In this document: one piece after another, positions 1-8,132 of the stretch
How the letters are laid out: the number at the start of each line of letters is the position of its first letter
Position numbering within the stretch: the first letter of the stretch is position 1
NCBI RefSeq assembly: GCF_000284295.1
Contig: NC_017093.1
Span: 4,340,001-4,404,000, forward strand
Source: Actinoplanes missouriensis 431
GTDB taxonomy: Bacteria > Actinomycetota > Actinomycetes > Mycobacteriales > Micromonosporaceae
Reading direction: 5' to 3'
DNA: 64,000 bases
Notes under the pieces: model-generated
What the model was told of the DNA's origin: nothing
The model's input: the letters and a program-made list of their open reading frames with translations, nothing else
Database searches by the model: none
Made by a program: the position numbers and the translations under genes

Positions 1-1476
1 GCGTGCCGCGCGTTCCTGCGCGACGGGCGTTTCCCGGACGGGCTCGACGAGGAGCTGGCCGCCGCGGTGACCCGGCTCGAGGCGGATACCGGGCGCCGGC
101 TCGGCGGGCCCGTCCGGCCGCTGGTGGTGTCGGTGCGCTCGGGCGGCGCGGTGTCCATGCCCGGCATGATGAGCACCGTCCTCAACCTGGGCCTGACCAC
201 GGAGGCCACCGCGGCGCTGGCTTCCGAGACCGGGGATCCGCGCTTCGCCTTCGACTCGCGGCTGCGGTTCCTCACCAGCTTCGGCGCCGCCGTCGCCGGG
301 CTGGACGCCGACCGGCTGGAGGCCGTCGCGGGCGGGCACGGCGACCGGCTCGACGCCGCGGCGCGGGCGGTCGAGGAGCTGATCCGGGAGAAATCCGCAA
401 GCCCGGTCCCGGATCGGGCCGGCGAGCAGCTGCGGGCCGCGGTGCGGGCGGTCTTCGCCTCGTGGAACACGCCGCGGGCGAGGACGTACCGTGCGCTGCA
501 CGACATCGGGCACGACGCGGGCACGGCCGTCACGGTGCAGGCCATGGTGTTCGGCAACCGGGACGGGCACAGCGGCACCGGGGTCGCGTACAGCCGCGAT
601 CCGAACACCGGGGAGCGGTCGCCGTTCGGGGAGGTCCTCATCGGCCGGCAGGGCGAGGACGTGGTGTCCGGGCGGTCGATCACCGATCCGCTCGCCACCC
701 TCGGCGAGCGGGAGCCCGCGGTGTGGGCGCGGCTGACGGCGGCGCTCGCCCGCCTGGAGGGCCACTACCGCGACGCCTGCTACGTCGAGTTCACCTTCGA
801 GTCGGGGCGGCTGTGGCTGCTGCAGGTCCGGCCGGGCCGTCTCGTCGGGCGCGCCGCCGTCCGGGTCGCGGTGGACCTGGTGGGCGAGGCGGTCATCGAC
901 CGCGGCGAGGCGCTGGCGCGGGTGTCGCCGCACCACCTGCGGTACACGAGCACGCCGCGGCTGGCGATCGGGGAGGGGACCGATGTGCTGGCGCGCGGGC
1001 TGGGCGCCTGTCCCGGGGTGGCGTCGGGCCGGGTGGCGACCACGGCCGACCGGGCGGCCCGGATGGCTGCGGCAGGCCCGGTCATTCTGGTACGCCCGTA
1101 CACCTCACCCGCCGACATGCACGGTCTCGCGGCCGCCGCCGGCGTGGTGACCGCGCGGGGCGGGCCGGCCAGCCACGCCGCCGTGGTCGCCCGGTCGATG
1201 GGCAAGCCCGCGGTCGTGGGCGCGACCGCGCTGACCGTGGACGAGGCCGGGGCGTCGGTGCGGGTGGGCGGGCGCACCCTCGCCGAGGGCGAGCTCGTCA
1301 CGATCGACGGCACCGGCGGTGAGGTCGTCGCCGGCCGGGCGCCGGTCGCCGCCGCGACCACCGACGCGAGCCTGCACCGGCTGCTCGCCTGGGCCGACGA
1401 GGTCTCCGGCCGGACCGGCGGCACCGACCGGGAGCGTCTGGAGGCGGCCCGGGAGAGGGTGCTCGGCGGCCGCTGA
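1..1476 (+). CDS. PPDK-like PEP/pyruvate-binding protein, 5' end outside the window
   Basis: The frame is open from base 1 to a TGA at 1474-1476, so the start lies upstream. The visible 491 codons carry pyruvate phosphate dikinase signatures: SVRSGGAVSMPGMMSTVLNL, VQAMVFGNRDGHSGTG, and the phosphohistidine motif GGPASHAAVVARS, with the presumed catalytic His at visible codon 392. PPDK converts pyruvate, ATP and phosphate to PEP, AMP and pyrophosphate. Full-length PPDK is about 870-900 aa and ends in a PEP/pyruvate TIM barrel. Here the protein stops about 100 residues after the His domain, so the barrel is missing. It may be a stand-alone nucleotide/phosphohistidine module, known as a short form in actinobacteria. 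The family is clear; the reaction is uncertain. Confidence 0.85.
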   Translation, partial: ACRAFLRDGRFPDGLDEELAAAVTRLEADTGRRLGGPVRPLVVSVRSGGAVSMPGMMSTVLNLGLTTEATAALASETGDPRFAFDSRLRFLTSFGAAVAGLDADRLEAVAGGHGDRLDAAARAVEELIREKSASPVPDRAGEQLRAAVRAVFASWNTPRARTYRALHDIGHDAGTAVTVQAMVFGNRDGHSGTGVAYSRDPNTGERSPFGEVLIGRQGEDVVSGRSITDPLATLGEREPAVWARLTAALARLEGHYRDACYVEFTFESGRLWLLQVRPGRLVGRAAVRVAVDLVGEAVIDRGEALARVSPHHLRYTSTPRLAIGEGTDVLARGLGACPGVASGRVATTADRAARMAAAGPVILVRPYTSPADMHGLAAAAGVVTARGGPASHAAVVARSMGKPAVVGATALTVDEAGASVRVGGRTLAEGELVTIDGTGGEVVAGRAPVAAATTDASLHRLLAWADEVSGRTGGTDRERLEAARERVLGGR

Positions 1477-1511
1477 CATCGACGCTTGCCCTTCCGGGCG
1501 CCGTGCCTCTA

Positions 1512-1537
1512 TGGTTCATTAGTAGAGTAATGAACCA
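1512..1537. promoter_or_regulatory. Perfect inverted-repeat operator of the GntR/ABC operon
   Basis: TGGTTCATTA (1512-1521) and TAATGAACCA (1528-1537) are perfect 10-bp inverted repeats separated by GTAGAG. The site ends 16 bp before the GTG of the GntR gene. Position and symmetry fit a binding site for that YtrA-type repressor, which would give autoregulation of the whole operon. Confidence 0.75.
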
Positions 1538-1553
1538 GTGAAGGGCGGGTCCC

Positions 1554-1925
1554 GTGTTCGACGACCACAGCCCGATCTACCGGCAGATTGCCGAGCAGAT
1601 CAAGGCGGACGTGCTCCGGGGTGTGCTCAGCGCCGAGGAGCAGGTGATGTCCACGAATCAGTACGCGACGCACTACCGGATCAACCCGGCCACCGCGGCC
1701 AAGGCGTTTCAGCAGCTCGTCGACGAGGGCGTGATCTACAAGCGGCGCGGCGTCGGGATGTTCGTCAGCGCCGAGGCGCCGCAGCGGCTGCGCGACGAGA
1801 AACGCGAGCGGTTCTTCACCGACGTGCTCGACCCGATGGTGGCGCAGGCCCGCACGCTGGGCATCCCGGCCGCCGACATCGTGACCCGCATTCAGCATCT
1901 GATGGACCAGGGGGACGCCCGATGA
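1554..1925 (+). CDS. GntR-family repressor, YtrA-type
   Basis: This 123-aa protein has an N-terminal winged helix (about residues 10-70, with PIYRQIAEQIKADVLRGVL and the recognition region INPATAAKAFQQLVDEG) and only a short C-terminal dimerisation tail. That is the YtrA subfamily layout, usually a repressor of an adjacent ABC transporter. GTG start at 1554, directly downstream of a perfect palindrome. The stop overlaps the ATG of the ABC ATPase by 4 nt, so the two are translationally coupled. Effector unknown; cell-envelope stress or antibiotics are typical for the family. Confidence 0.9.
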   Translation: MFDDHSPIYRQIAEQIKADVLRGVLSAEEQVMSTNQYATHYRINPATAAKAFQQLVDEGVIYKRRGVGMFVSAEAPQRLRDEKRERFFTDVLDPMVAQARTLGIPAADIVTRIQHLMDQGDAR

Positions 1926-2797
1926 CGCTCTCGATCCAGACCACCGGCCTGCGGGTGCGCTACGGCGACACCGACGCCCTGCACGGCCTCGACCTCGACC
2001 TGCCCGGCGGCAAGATCTACGGCCTGCTCGGGCGCAACGGCGCCGGCAAGAGCACGCTGCTCGGCGCCCTCGCCGGATTCCGCAAGCCGGCGGCCGGCAC
2101 GGTGCTCATCGGCGGCCGGCCGGTCTTCGAGAACCCGGCGGTGACCTCGCAGATCTGCCTGATCCGCGAGGACGGCAGCGTCGGCGACCCGACCGACCAG
2201 CTCGGTGACATCCTCGACATGGCCCGGATCCTGCGGCCCACGTGGGACACCGCGTACGCGAACGATCTCATGGACCGGTTCGCGCTGCCCCGCAAGCAGA
2301 CGCTCAACGCGCTGTCGCGGGGGCAGCGCTCGGCGTTCGGCGTGGTCGTCGGCCTGGCCTCGCGGGCGCCGCTGACCATGTTCGACGAGGCGCACCTGGG
2401 CATGGACGCGCCGACCCGGCAGATGTTCCTCGACGAGCTGCTGCGCGACTACCTGGCGCGGCCGCGCACCTTCGTCGTCTCCACCCACCTGATCGAGGAG
2501 CAGAGCCCGCTGTTCGAGGACGTCCTGGTCATCGCGGACGGCCGGCTGCTCGTGCACGAGGAGCTCGACGAGTTGCGCACCCGGGGGGTCTCGGTCACCG
2601 GCCCGGCCGAGCTGGTCGAGGAGTTCGTCGCCGGGCTGACCGTGCTGGGGCGCCAGCGCCTCGGCCCGACCCTGCAGGCGATGGTCTACGGGGTGCTCGA
2701 CGACGACCACCGGCGCCGGGCCAAGGCGCACGGCCTGGAGCTGGGCCCGGTGGGCGTGCAGGACCTGTTCATCCACTTGACCGGGGGAGAGAAATGA
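1922..2797 (+). CDS. ABC transporter ATP-binding protein
   Basis: A 291-aa ATPase with Walker A GRNGAGKST (about residues 37-45), a variant signature LSRGQ, Walker B region LTMFDEAHLGMD and the H-loop STHLIEE. The usual LDEP Walker B text is altered to FDEA, and the signature carries R for G, both common in YtrB-type ATPases. The C-terminal part of roughly 70 residues is an accessory domain. It sits between its regulator and its permease with 4-nt overlaps on both sides, so it should power the 226-aa membrane protein that follows. Substrate unknown. Confidence 0.92.
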   Translation: MTLSIQTTGLRVRYGDTDALHGLDLDLPGGKIYGLLGRNGAGKSTLLGALAGFRKPAAGTVLIGGRPVFENPAVTSQICLIREDGSVGDPTDQLGDILDMARILRPTWDTAYANDLMDRFALPRKQTLNALSRGQRSAFGVVVGLASRAPLTMFDEAHLGMDAPTRQMFLDELLRDYLARPRTFVVSTHLIEEQSPLFEDVLVIADGRLLVHEELDELRTRGVSVTGPAELVEEFVAGLTVLGRQRLGPTLQAMVYGVLDDDHRRRAKAHGLELGPVGVQDLFIHLTGGEK

Positions 2798-3474
2798 ACC
2801 GCTGGCCGATCGCCCGCTATCTGCTCGGCAGCCACACCGTCTTCCTGCTGATCGTGCTGGCCGGCATCTACGTGTTCGCACTGCTCGTGGTCGGCGCGGT
2901 CTCGTTGTTCACCGACATCCGGCTCAGCAGCGTCGACGTGGTCGGGCAGGCGCTGCCGTGGGTGGCGTTCGGCTATGGCGCCGGCACGTCGGGCCTGCTC
3001 ACGACGGTGCTCGTGCACGGGCGTACCCGCCGCGAGTTCCTGCTGCAGCACCCGGTGTTCCAGGTGATCACCACGCTGCTCGCGGCCGCGCTGATCACCG
3101 GTGCGTTCGCGGTCGAGGGGCTGGCGTACCGGGCGTTCGGATGGACGCAGAAGGTGCAGGAGCAGCGCGCCTACGACACGGCCGGCGACCTCGCGACGAT
3201 CTTCGGGGTGCACTGGAGCATGCTGCTGATCTGGCTGATGCTGGGCGTCTTCGTCGGCGTGGCGTTCTACCGGTGGGAGGCCGCCGGAGGGCTCTGCCTG
3301 GTCCCCGCCGGTCTGCTGGTGCTCTGGACCGGAGGCGTCAACGGGTTCTTCAGCCTGCCGTTCGCCCGGACCGGCATGCCGCTCGTGCCGGTCACCCTGG
3401 CCGCCGTGGTGATCGCCTACGGCCTGTTGTGGTACAGCGCCCGCGACGTCTCCGTGCGCACCCGGGTGGCATGA
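2794..3474 (+). CDS. ABC transporter membrane protein
   Basis: This 226-aa protein has about six hydrophobic segments (near residues 15-40, 50-70, 90-110, 145-165, 170-190 and 200-220) and no enzymatic motif. It starts with an ATG overlapping the stop of the ATPase gene, completing a GntR-ATPase-permease operon under the 1512-1537 operator. The conserved cytoplasmic patch HGRTRREFLLQHP follows the second membrane segment, as in ABC-2-like permeases of YtrA-regulated exporters. Confidence 0.85.
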   Translation: MNRWPIARYLLGSHTVFLLIVLAGIYVFALLVVGAVSLFTDIRLSSVDVVGQALPWVAFGYGAGTSGLLTTVLVHGRTRREFLLQHPVFQVITTLLAAALITGAFAVEGLAYRAFGWTQKVQEQRAYDTAGDLATIFGVHWSMLLIWLMLGVFVGVAFYRWEAAGGLCLVPAGLLVLWTGGVNGFFSLPFARTGMPLVPVTLAAVVIAYGLLWYSARDVSVRTRVA

Positions 3475-3515
3475 GGTCTGCTTGGCATGAGACCCGGATG
3501 GCATAAGGTCTGCCG

Positions 3516-4364
3516 ATGCGCATTCTGATCACCGGGGGAACCGGGTCGCTCGGCCGTCGCGTGGTGGCCCGCGCGGCGGCCGCCGGCGCCGAGCCGGTCG
3601 GCACCTATCTGTCCGCGCCGCCTTCGGCGATCGGGCCGGCGACCGCGTCGGTGCGGCTCGACGTGCGCGACCAGGCCGACGTGCGGCGAGTGCTGCGCGA
3701 GGTCCGTCCGGACGCGGTGGTGCACGCGGCCGCCGGCCGCGATCGCAACGATTGGCCGGCCAACGCGGACGGTGCGGCCAACGTCGCGGTCGCGGCCGCC
3801 GATTGCGGGGTACGCCTGGTGCACGTCTCCAGCGACGCGATCTTCTCCGGCCGGGCGGTGCACTACGCCGAGGACGCCGTGCCCGATCCGGTCTACGCCT
3901 ACGGGGCGGCGAAGGCCGCGGCCGAGACGGCGGTCCGGGCGGCCGTCCCGTCGGCGGCGGTGGTGCGCACCTCGCTGATCCTCGGTGACGGCAACGGCTA
4001 TCACGAGAAGCTCACTCACGACCTGGTCGCCGGCCGGGTCACCGGCGCCCTGTTCACCGACGAGATCCGCACGCCGGTGCACGTCGACGACCTGGCCGAC
4101 GCGCTGCTGGAGCTGGCCGCCGGCGACTACGCGGGCGTGCTGAACGTGGCCGGCGCCGACCCGGTCAGCCGGTACGAGCTGGGCGTCCTGGTCGCCCGCC
4201 GTGACGGCCTGGACGTCTCCCGGATCCCGGCCACCACCACCGCCGAGATGGGTCTGCAGCGGCCTGCCGACGTGCGGCTGGTGATCGACCGGGCGGCCGA
4301 GGTGCTGAAAATTCGGCTGCGCGGGGCGCACGAGTTTGTCGATACTGGCGCGCGTGACCGATAA
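3516..4364 (+). CDS. NAD(P)-dependent sugar-nucleotide reductase-like SDR (RmlD-like)
   Basis: This 282-aa extended SDR begins MRILITGGTGSLGRRVV, a GxxGxxG dinucleotide-binding motif. It has the active-site pattern HVSSDAIFSGR followed by YAYGAAKAAAE (YxxxK) and a C-terminal region typical of dTDP-4-dehydrorhamnose reductase relatives. No dTDP-sugar genes are adjacent, so the substrate is open. Just upstream (3467-3510) are short imperfect repeats of TGGCATGAGG/TGGCATAAGG. Its last 11 bases overlap the start of the next gene. Confidence 0.82.
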   Translation: MRILITGGTGSLGRRVVARAAAAGAEPVGTYLSAPPSAIGPATASVRLDVRDQADVRRVLREVRPDAVVHAAAGRDRNDWPANADGAANVAVAAADCGVRLVHVSSDAIFSGRAVHYAEDAVPDPVYAYGAAKAAAETAVRAAVPSAAVVRTSLILGDGNGYHEKLTHDLVAGRVTGALFTDEIRTPVHVDDLADALLELAAGDYAGVLNVAGADPVSRYELGVLVARRDGLDVSRIPATTTAEMGLQRPADVRLVIDRAAEVLKIRLRGAHEFVDTGARDR

Positions 4365-4704
4365 GCGCTCCATCCGCGTCACCGTGCGCGGATCCTTCGA
4401 CAACCTCACCGCCGATCAGAAAGCCGAGCTGCTCGCGGCCGGCCCGGACCACGCCGACATCCTCGCCGTGCAGTACACCGAACAGGGCCATCTCACCTAC
4501 GACCTCGCGGCCCGGCCGTTCTTCACGTTCCGGTTCGGCGCGCAGGTCACGGACGAGAAGGACATCCCGAAGGTGACGGCGCAGGCGGAGGCGAAGGCGG
4601 CGGCCTGGATGACCGAGCGGGGCTACGGCTTCAAGCGGATCACCTCGCAGACGGTCGACATGTCCGAAGTGCCGCTCGGCCCCCGCGGTCGCCGTCAACA
4701 GTAG
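4354..4704 (+). CDS. DUF6204-like small protein
   Basis: A 116-aa protein beginning VTDKRSIRVTVRGSFDNL, with the conserved-looking core EQGHLTYDLAARPFFTFRF. This resembles the DUF6204 family of actinobacteria, which has no known function. I prefer the GTG at 4354 over an upstream TTG at 4336 because it places the beta-strand RVTVRG near the N-terminus, as in relatives. Its last codons and stop lie inside the upstream copy of the operator repeat at 4691-4742. Confidence 0.7.
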   Translation: MTDKRSIRVTVRGSFDNLTADQKAELLAAGPDHADILAVQYTEQGHLTYDLAARPFFTFRFGAQVTDEKDIPKVTAQAEAKAAAWMTERGYGFKRITSQTVDMSEVPLGPRGRRQQ

Positions 4705-4742
4705 GTTGACGCTGGTCATGCCGTCAACCTACTGTTGACGGC
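4691..4742. promoter_or_regulatory. Nested 20-bp inverted repeats, operator/promoter of the Clp-N gene
   Basis: Bases 4691-4710 and 4723-4742 are perfect 20-bp inverted repeats with a 12-bp spacer. Each arm is itself an inverted repeat of the form GTCAAC-N5-GTTGAC (4694-4710 and 4723-4739), so there are two copies of one dyad operator. TTGACG at 4706-4711 could be a -35 box, with a weak -10 near 4728-4735, giving a leaderless or near-leaderless mRNA for the ATG at 4743. The next gene contains a predicted HTH, so it may bind here. Confidence 0.65.
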
Positions 4743-5450
4743 ATGACCTCACCCGTACGCCTCGACGATCTGATCCAGGCCATCAACAAGACCAGCCCCG
4801 ACTCGCCGATCGACCGGCTCAGCGACGCCGTGCTGGTCGCCGACCACCTCGGCGAGCTCGCCGACCACCTGATCGGCCACTTCGTCGACCAGGCCCGCCG
4901 CTCCGGCGCCTCCTGGACCGAGATCGGCGCCGGCCTCGGCGTCTCCAAGCAGGCCGCGCAGAAACGCTTCGTCGGCAAACTCGACCCGTCGCAGGGCTTC
5001 CACCGCTACTCCGACGCCGCCCGCTCCGCCGTCGTCGGCTCGATGAGCCAGGCCAAGGCCCTCGGCCACCCCGAGATCGCCCCCGGCCACCTGATGCTCG
5101 CGCTGCTGGACGTACCGGACGGCCTGGCCGCCCGGGCGCTCACCGCCCAGGGCCTCGACCGCGACGCCGTGCGCTCCGGCGCCACCGCGTCGCTGCCCGC
5201 GCCGGCCGGCGACGTCCCGGCGCTGATCCCGTTCGACGCGCACGCCAAGAAGGCCCTGGAGCTGAGTTTCCGCGAGGCCCTGCGGCTGGAGCACGACCTC
5301 GTCGGCACCGGGCACATGCTGCTGGCGCTGCTGGAGGAGGAGGAACCCGAGGGCGGTGTCCTCGGCCGGCTCGGCATCCACAAAGCCGCCGTCGAGCGGA
5401 CCGTGCTGGCCGGTCCGCAGGAGTCCGGGTCGGCGCAGCAGCCCGGATAG
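4743..5450 (+). CDS. HTH plus Clp N-terminal domain protein
   Basis: This 235-aa protein has an N-terminal helical region containing a helix-turn-helix-like stretch, SWTEIGAGLGVSKQAAQKRF (about residues 59-78). A double Clp-N repeat follows (GHPEIAPGHLMLALLDVPDG and LEHDLVGTGHMLLALLEEEE), the protein-binding domain of ClpA/ClpC, but there is no AAA+ ATPase. Such proteins may act as DNA-binding sensors using the Clp-N fold. The ATG lies one base after the nested operator repeats, which supports autoregulation. Confidence 0.85.
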   Translation: MTSPVRLDDLIQAINKTSPDSPIDRLSDAVLVADHLGELADHLIGHFVDQARRSGASWTEIGAGLGVSKQAAQKRFVGKLDPSQGFHRYSDAARSAVVGSMSQAKALGHPEIAPGHLMLALLDVPDGLAARALTAQGLDRDAVRSGATASLPAPAGDVPALIPFDAHAKKALELSFREALRLEHDLVGTGHMLLALLEEEEPEGGVLGRLGIHKAAVERTVLAGPQESGSAQQPG

Positions 5451-5562
5451 ATACTCGGTGCGGACCGGTCGCCGTGCCCCCGTGGCCCTTCGCCGCGTTG
5501 ACCCCTCGCCGAAGGAACTGGGGAGAACGGCTCCCCGATGCTGAGGACGGTGTGTTTCCGCG

Positions 5563-6597
5563 ATGCTGCGTAGTCTGCTTCCCGCTCTGGCGCTGGCCGC
5601 CGGGGTGCTGTCCGGCACACCGGCGATGGCGTCCGGCGACGCGCCGATGCGGATCATGCCGCTCGGCGACTCGATCACCGCGGGCGTCGGCGTGCCCGGC
5701 AAGGACGGGTACCGGCTCGCGCTGCAGCGCGCCCTGGAACGCGCCGGCGAGCGGGTCGACTACGTCGGCTCCCAGAAGGGCGGCACCGACGGCGACATCG
5801 ACCACGAGGGCCACGGCGGCTGGACCATCGACCAGCTGGCCGAGCAGACCACGGGCTGGGTCACCACGTACCGGCCGGACGTGGTTCTGCTGCACGCCGG
5901 CACCAACAACATCACCCTCGGCGAGGAGCCGAGCGCGGTCGCGGGCAAGCTGTCCGCGCTGATCGACCAGGTCCGCGCCGCCGCGCCGGCGGCCCGGGTC
6001 TACGTCGCCACGATCGTCGGCACCACGGTGGCGTCGGAGGTGGCGGCGAACCGGGCGTACAACGCGCTGATCCCCGGTGTCGTGGCGGGCAAGGGCGCGC
6101 TGGTGCGGCTCGTCGACCAGTCCGCGGTCGACGGCCTGTCCATCTACGACCGGCATCACCCCAACGCCTACGGGTACGCCCGGATGGCGTACGCCTGGTA
6201 CGAGGGCCTGCGCGCCACGATCGGACCGGCCTGGCGGATCGCCGCCGACCCCGACGACACCGCGTTCGCGTACCTCTGCCACTACTACACGGTGCGCGAC
6301 TGCCGCTGGTGGCAGCGCCGGCCGGTCACCACGACCGTCGACGGCGCCACCGTGACCCGCGTGCAGTGGCAGACCCGGCGCTACGTCCCGAAGATCGTGG
6401 AGGAGACCGTCCCGGGCCACTACGAGACCGTGACGAAACGGGTCTGGGTGAAGGGCCACCACGAGACCCGCACCGTGAAGAAGGGCACCAGCAAGGTCTG
6501 GGTCAAGGGCCGGTACGTGGACCGGTTGGTCCGCACCTGGGTGCCGGCCACCACCGTGAGCACCACCCGCCCGGTGCCGACCTGGGTGAGCAGCTGA
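5563..6597 (+). CDS. Secreted GDSL/SGNH hydrolase with an unusual C-terminal tail
   Basis: This 344-aa protein begins with a signal peptide (hydrophobic to about residue 22, cleavage near PAMASG). The SGNH catalytic domain follows, with block I MPLGDSITAG (Ser), block III LLHAGTNNI and block V DRHHPNAYGYARMA (Asp/His). It should be an extracellular esterase or carbohydrate esterase. After about residue 225 comes a roughly 110-residue tail rich in Val, Trp, Thr, Arg and Lys, with alternating pieces such as PGHYETVTKRVWVKGHHETR and KVWVKGRYVDRLV. The tail looks like a beta-rich repeat, perhaps a wall-binding region; I do not recognise it. Confidence 0.85.
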   Translation: MLRSLLPALALAAGVLSGTPAMASGDAPMRIMPLGDSITAGVGVPGKDGYRLALQRALERAGERVDYVGSQKGGTDGDIDHEGHGGWTIDQLAEQTTGWVTTYRPDVVLLHAGTNNITLGEEPSAVAGKLSALIDQVRAAAPAARVYVATIVGTTVASEVAANRAYNALIPGVVAGKGALVRLVDQSAVDGLSIYDRHHPNAYGYARMAYAWYEGLRATIGPAWRIAADPDDTAFAYLCHYYTVRDCRWWQRRPVTTTVDGATVTRVQWQTRRYVPKIVEETVPGHYETVTKRVWVKGHHETRTVKKGTSKVWVKGRYVDRLVRTWVPATTVSTTRPVPTWVSS

Positions 6598-6639
6598 CGG
6601 TTCAGCGCGTGACGGTTCAGCGCGTGACGGGTCAGCCGA
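6595..6639. repeat. Three 15-bp tandem repeats between convergent genes
   Basis: TGACGGTTCAGCGCG occurs twice exactly (6595-6609, 6610-6624) and a third time imperfectly (6625-6639). The first copy contains the stop codon of the hydrolase gene and the third reaches the 3' end of the opposing gene. Probably a slippage product. Confidence 0.7.
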
Positions 6640-7156
6640 GGGGGAAGTCGGCGAGCGTGTGCCACGGCTCGCCGGCCTCCGGGGCGCCGGCCAGCAGCCG
6701 CAGCGCGGTGACCCGGGCCCGGATCGGCAGCAGCGGCTCGACCTCGGCGGCGGCCGCCCGCAGCGCGGCGACCGGCCGGCCGTGCCCGATCGTCAGATGC
6801 GGGACGACTTCGGCGAACTGTTCGCCGTAGGGCTGCGCCGCCGGGAACCGGGCGGCGATCCGGTTGGTCAGCTCCCGGAACGGCTCGGCCGGGTCCGGTG
6901 CCAGCCACAGCACCCGGTCGCCGAACCAGGCCACCCGGTCGAAGCTGACGAAGAAACCCGGCACCCCGGCGGCGACCAGCTGCACCGCGGCCAGCACCTG
7001 CGGGGTGAGCTGCGCCGGCGGCAGGAACGGGGAGAGCACCGTGACGTGCGCGGGGACGCCCTGGGCGGCGAAACTGTCGAGCCGGTCCCGCAGCCCGGCC
7101 ACCGCGGGCTCGGCCTCCGGGACGGACACGATCAGAGCGCTCTGCGTCGGTTCCAC
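6632..7156 (-). CDS. 2H phosphoesterase / 2'-5' RNA ligase family protein
   Basis: This 174-aa protein carries the two tetrapeptide motifs of the 2H superfamily: HVTVLSPF near residue 37 and HLTIGHG near residue 118. These enzymes cleave or ligate 2'-5' or cyclic phosphodiesters in RNA or small nucleotides. A GTG start at 7156 gives VEPTQSALIVSVPEAEP, a normal family N-terminus with the first beta-strand intact; longer upstream readings have no family features. It ends convergently against the GDSL hydrolase. Confidence 0.82.
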   Translation of the reverse strand: MEPTQSALIVSVPEAEPAVAGLRDRLDSFAAQGVPAHVTVLSPFLPPAQLTPQVLAAVQLVAAGVPGFFVSFDRVAWFGDRVLWLAPDPAEPFRELTNRIAARFPAAQPYGEQFAEVVPHLTIGHGRPVAALRAAAAEVEPLLPIRARVTALRLLAGAPEAGEPWHTLADFPLG

Positions 7157-7247
7157 CGACGCAGTCTCGCATCGATGACGGATGTCATGGTCTCCTCGTG
7201 ACGCATAGCTCAGGTGTGTCCACTGTCGCCGGAGCAGTCTTCTTCCC

Positions 7248-8132
7248 ATGAAAGCCGTGGAACTGGAAGGCGTGGTCAAACGGTTCGGGACGGTCACCGC
7301 GGTGGCCGGGCTCGACCTGCGGATCCGCCCGGGCGAAGTGGTCGCCCTCCTCGGGCCGAACGGCGCCGGCAAGACCACCACCATCGACATGCTGCTCGGC
7401 CTCACCCGGCCCGACGCGGGGACGGTCCGGGTGTACGGCCACGCGCCGCAGGACGCCGTGGCGCTCGGCCTGATCTCGGCCGTGATGCAGACCGGCGGGC
7501 TGCTCAAGGACTACACGGTCGGCGAGACCGTGCGCCTGACCGCCGTGCTGTTCGGCAAACCCCGCGCCGCCGTCGACAAGGTTCTGGAACGCGCCGGGAT
7601 CAGCGACATCGCGGACCGGCTGGTCGGCAAGTGCTCGGGCGGCCAGCAGCAGCGGCTGCGGTTCGCCATGGCGCTGCTGCCCGACCCCGAACTGCTGATC
7701 CTCGACGAGCCGACGACCGGCATGGACGTCGGCGGCCGGCACGACTTCTGGACCGCGATCCGCCAGGACGCCTCCGGTGGCCGCACGGTCGTGTTCGCCA
7801 CCCACTATCTGGAGGAGGCCGACGCGTACGCGGACCGGGTGGTCTTCGTGCGCCGCGGCCGGATCGTCGCCGACGGCACCGCGTCGGAGGTGAAGGCACT
7901 GGCGTCCGGGCGGACGGTCCGCGCGACGCTGCCCGGCGCCTCCACCGGCGACCTGACCGCGATTCCCGGCGTGGAGTCCGCCGAGGTCCGCGGTGACTCC
8001 GTCTACCTGCACGGGCGCGACACCGACACGATCGCCCGGCACCTGCTCACCGCGACGCCCGCCCGCGACCTGGAGATCACCTCCCGGAACCTGGAAGAGG
8101 CGTTCCTGACCCTCACGGCGGATGCGTCATGA
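7248..8132 (+). CDS. ABC-2 type exporter ATPase
   Basis: This 294-aa ATPase has Walker A GPNGAGKTTT (about residue 38), signature CSGGQQQRL, Walker B LLILDEPTTGMD and switch His in ATHYLEEAD. This is the DrrA/CcmA-like exporter class. Its stop overlaps the ATG of the permease gene. A sensor kinase and response regulator follow in the same orientation, an arrangement typical of LiaRS/DesKR-linked drug or lipid exporters, so the transporter is probably the target of that two-component system. Confidence 0.93.
   Translation: MKAVELEGVVKRFGTVTAVAGLDLRIRPGEVVALLGPNGAGKTTTIDMLLGLTRPDAGTVRVYGHAPQDAVALGLISAVMQTGGLLKDYTVGETVRLTAVLFGKPRAAVDKVLERAGISDIADRLVGKCSGGQQQRLRFAMALLPDPELLILDEPTTGMDVGGRHDFWTAIRQDASGGRTVVFATHYLEEADAYADRVVFVRRGRIVADGTASEVKALASGRTVRATLPGASTGDLTAIPGVESAEVRGDSVYLHGRDTDTIARHLLTATPARDLEITSRNLEEAFLTLTADAS

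Noticed and set aside
3..1322. Long alternate-frame ORF over the PPDK-like gene
   Set aside because: Arg/Gly/Ala-rich shadow of the real frame; contains none of the PPDK motifs.
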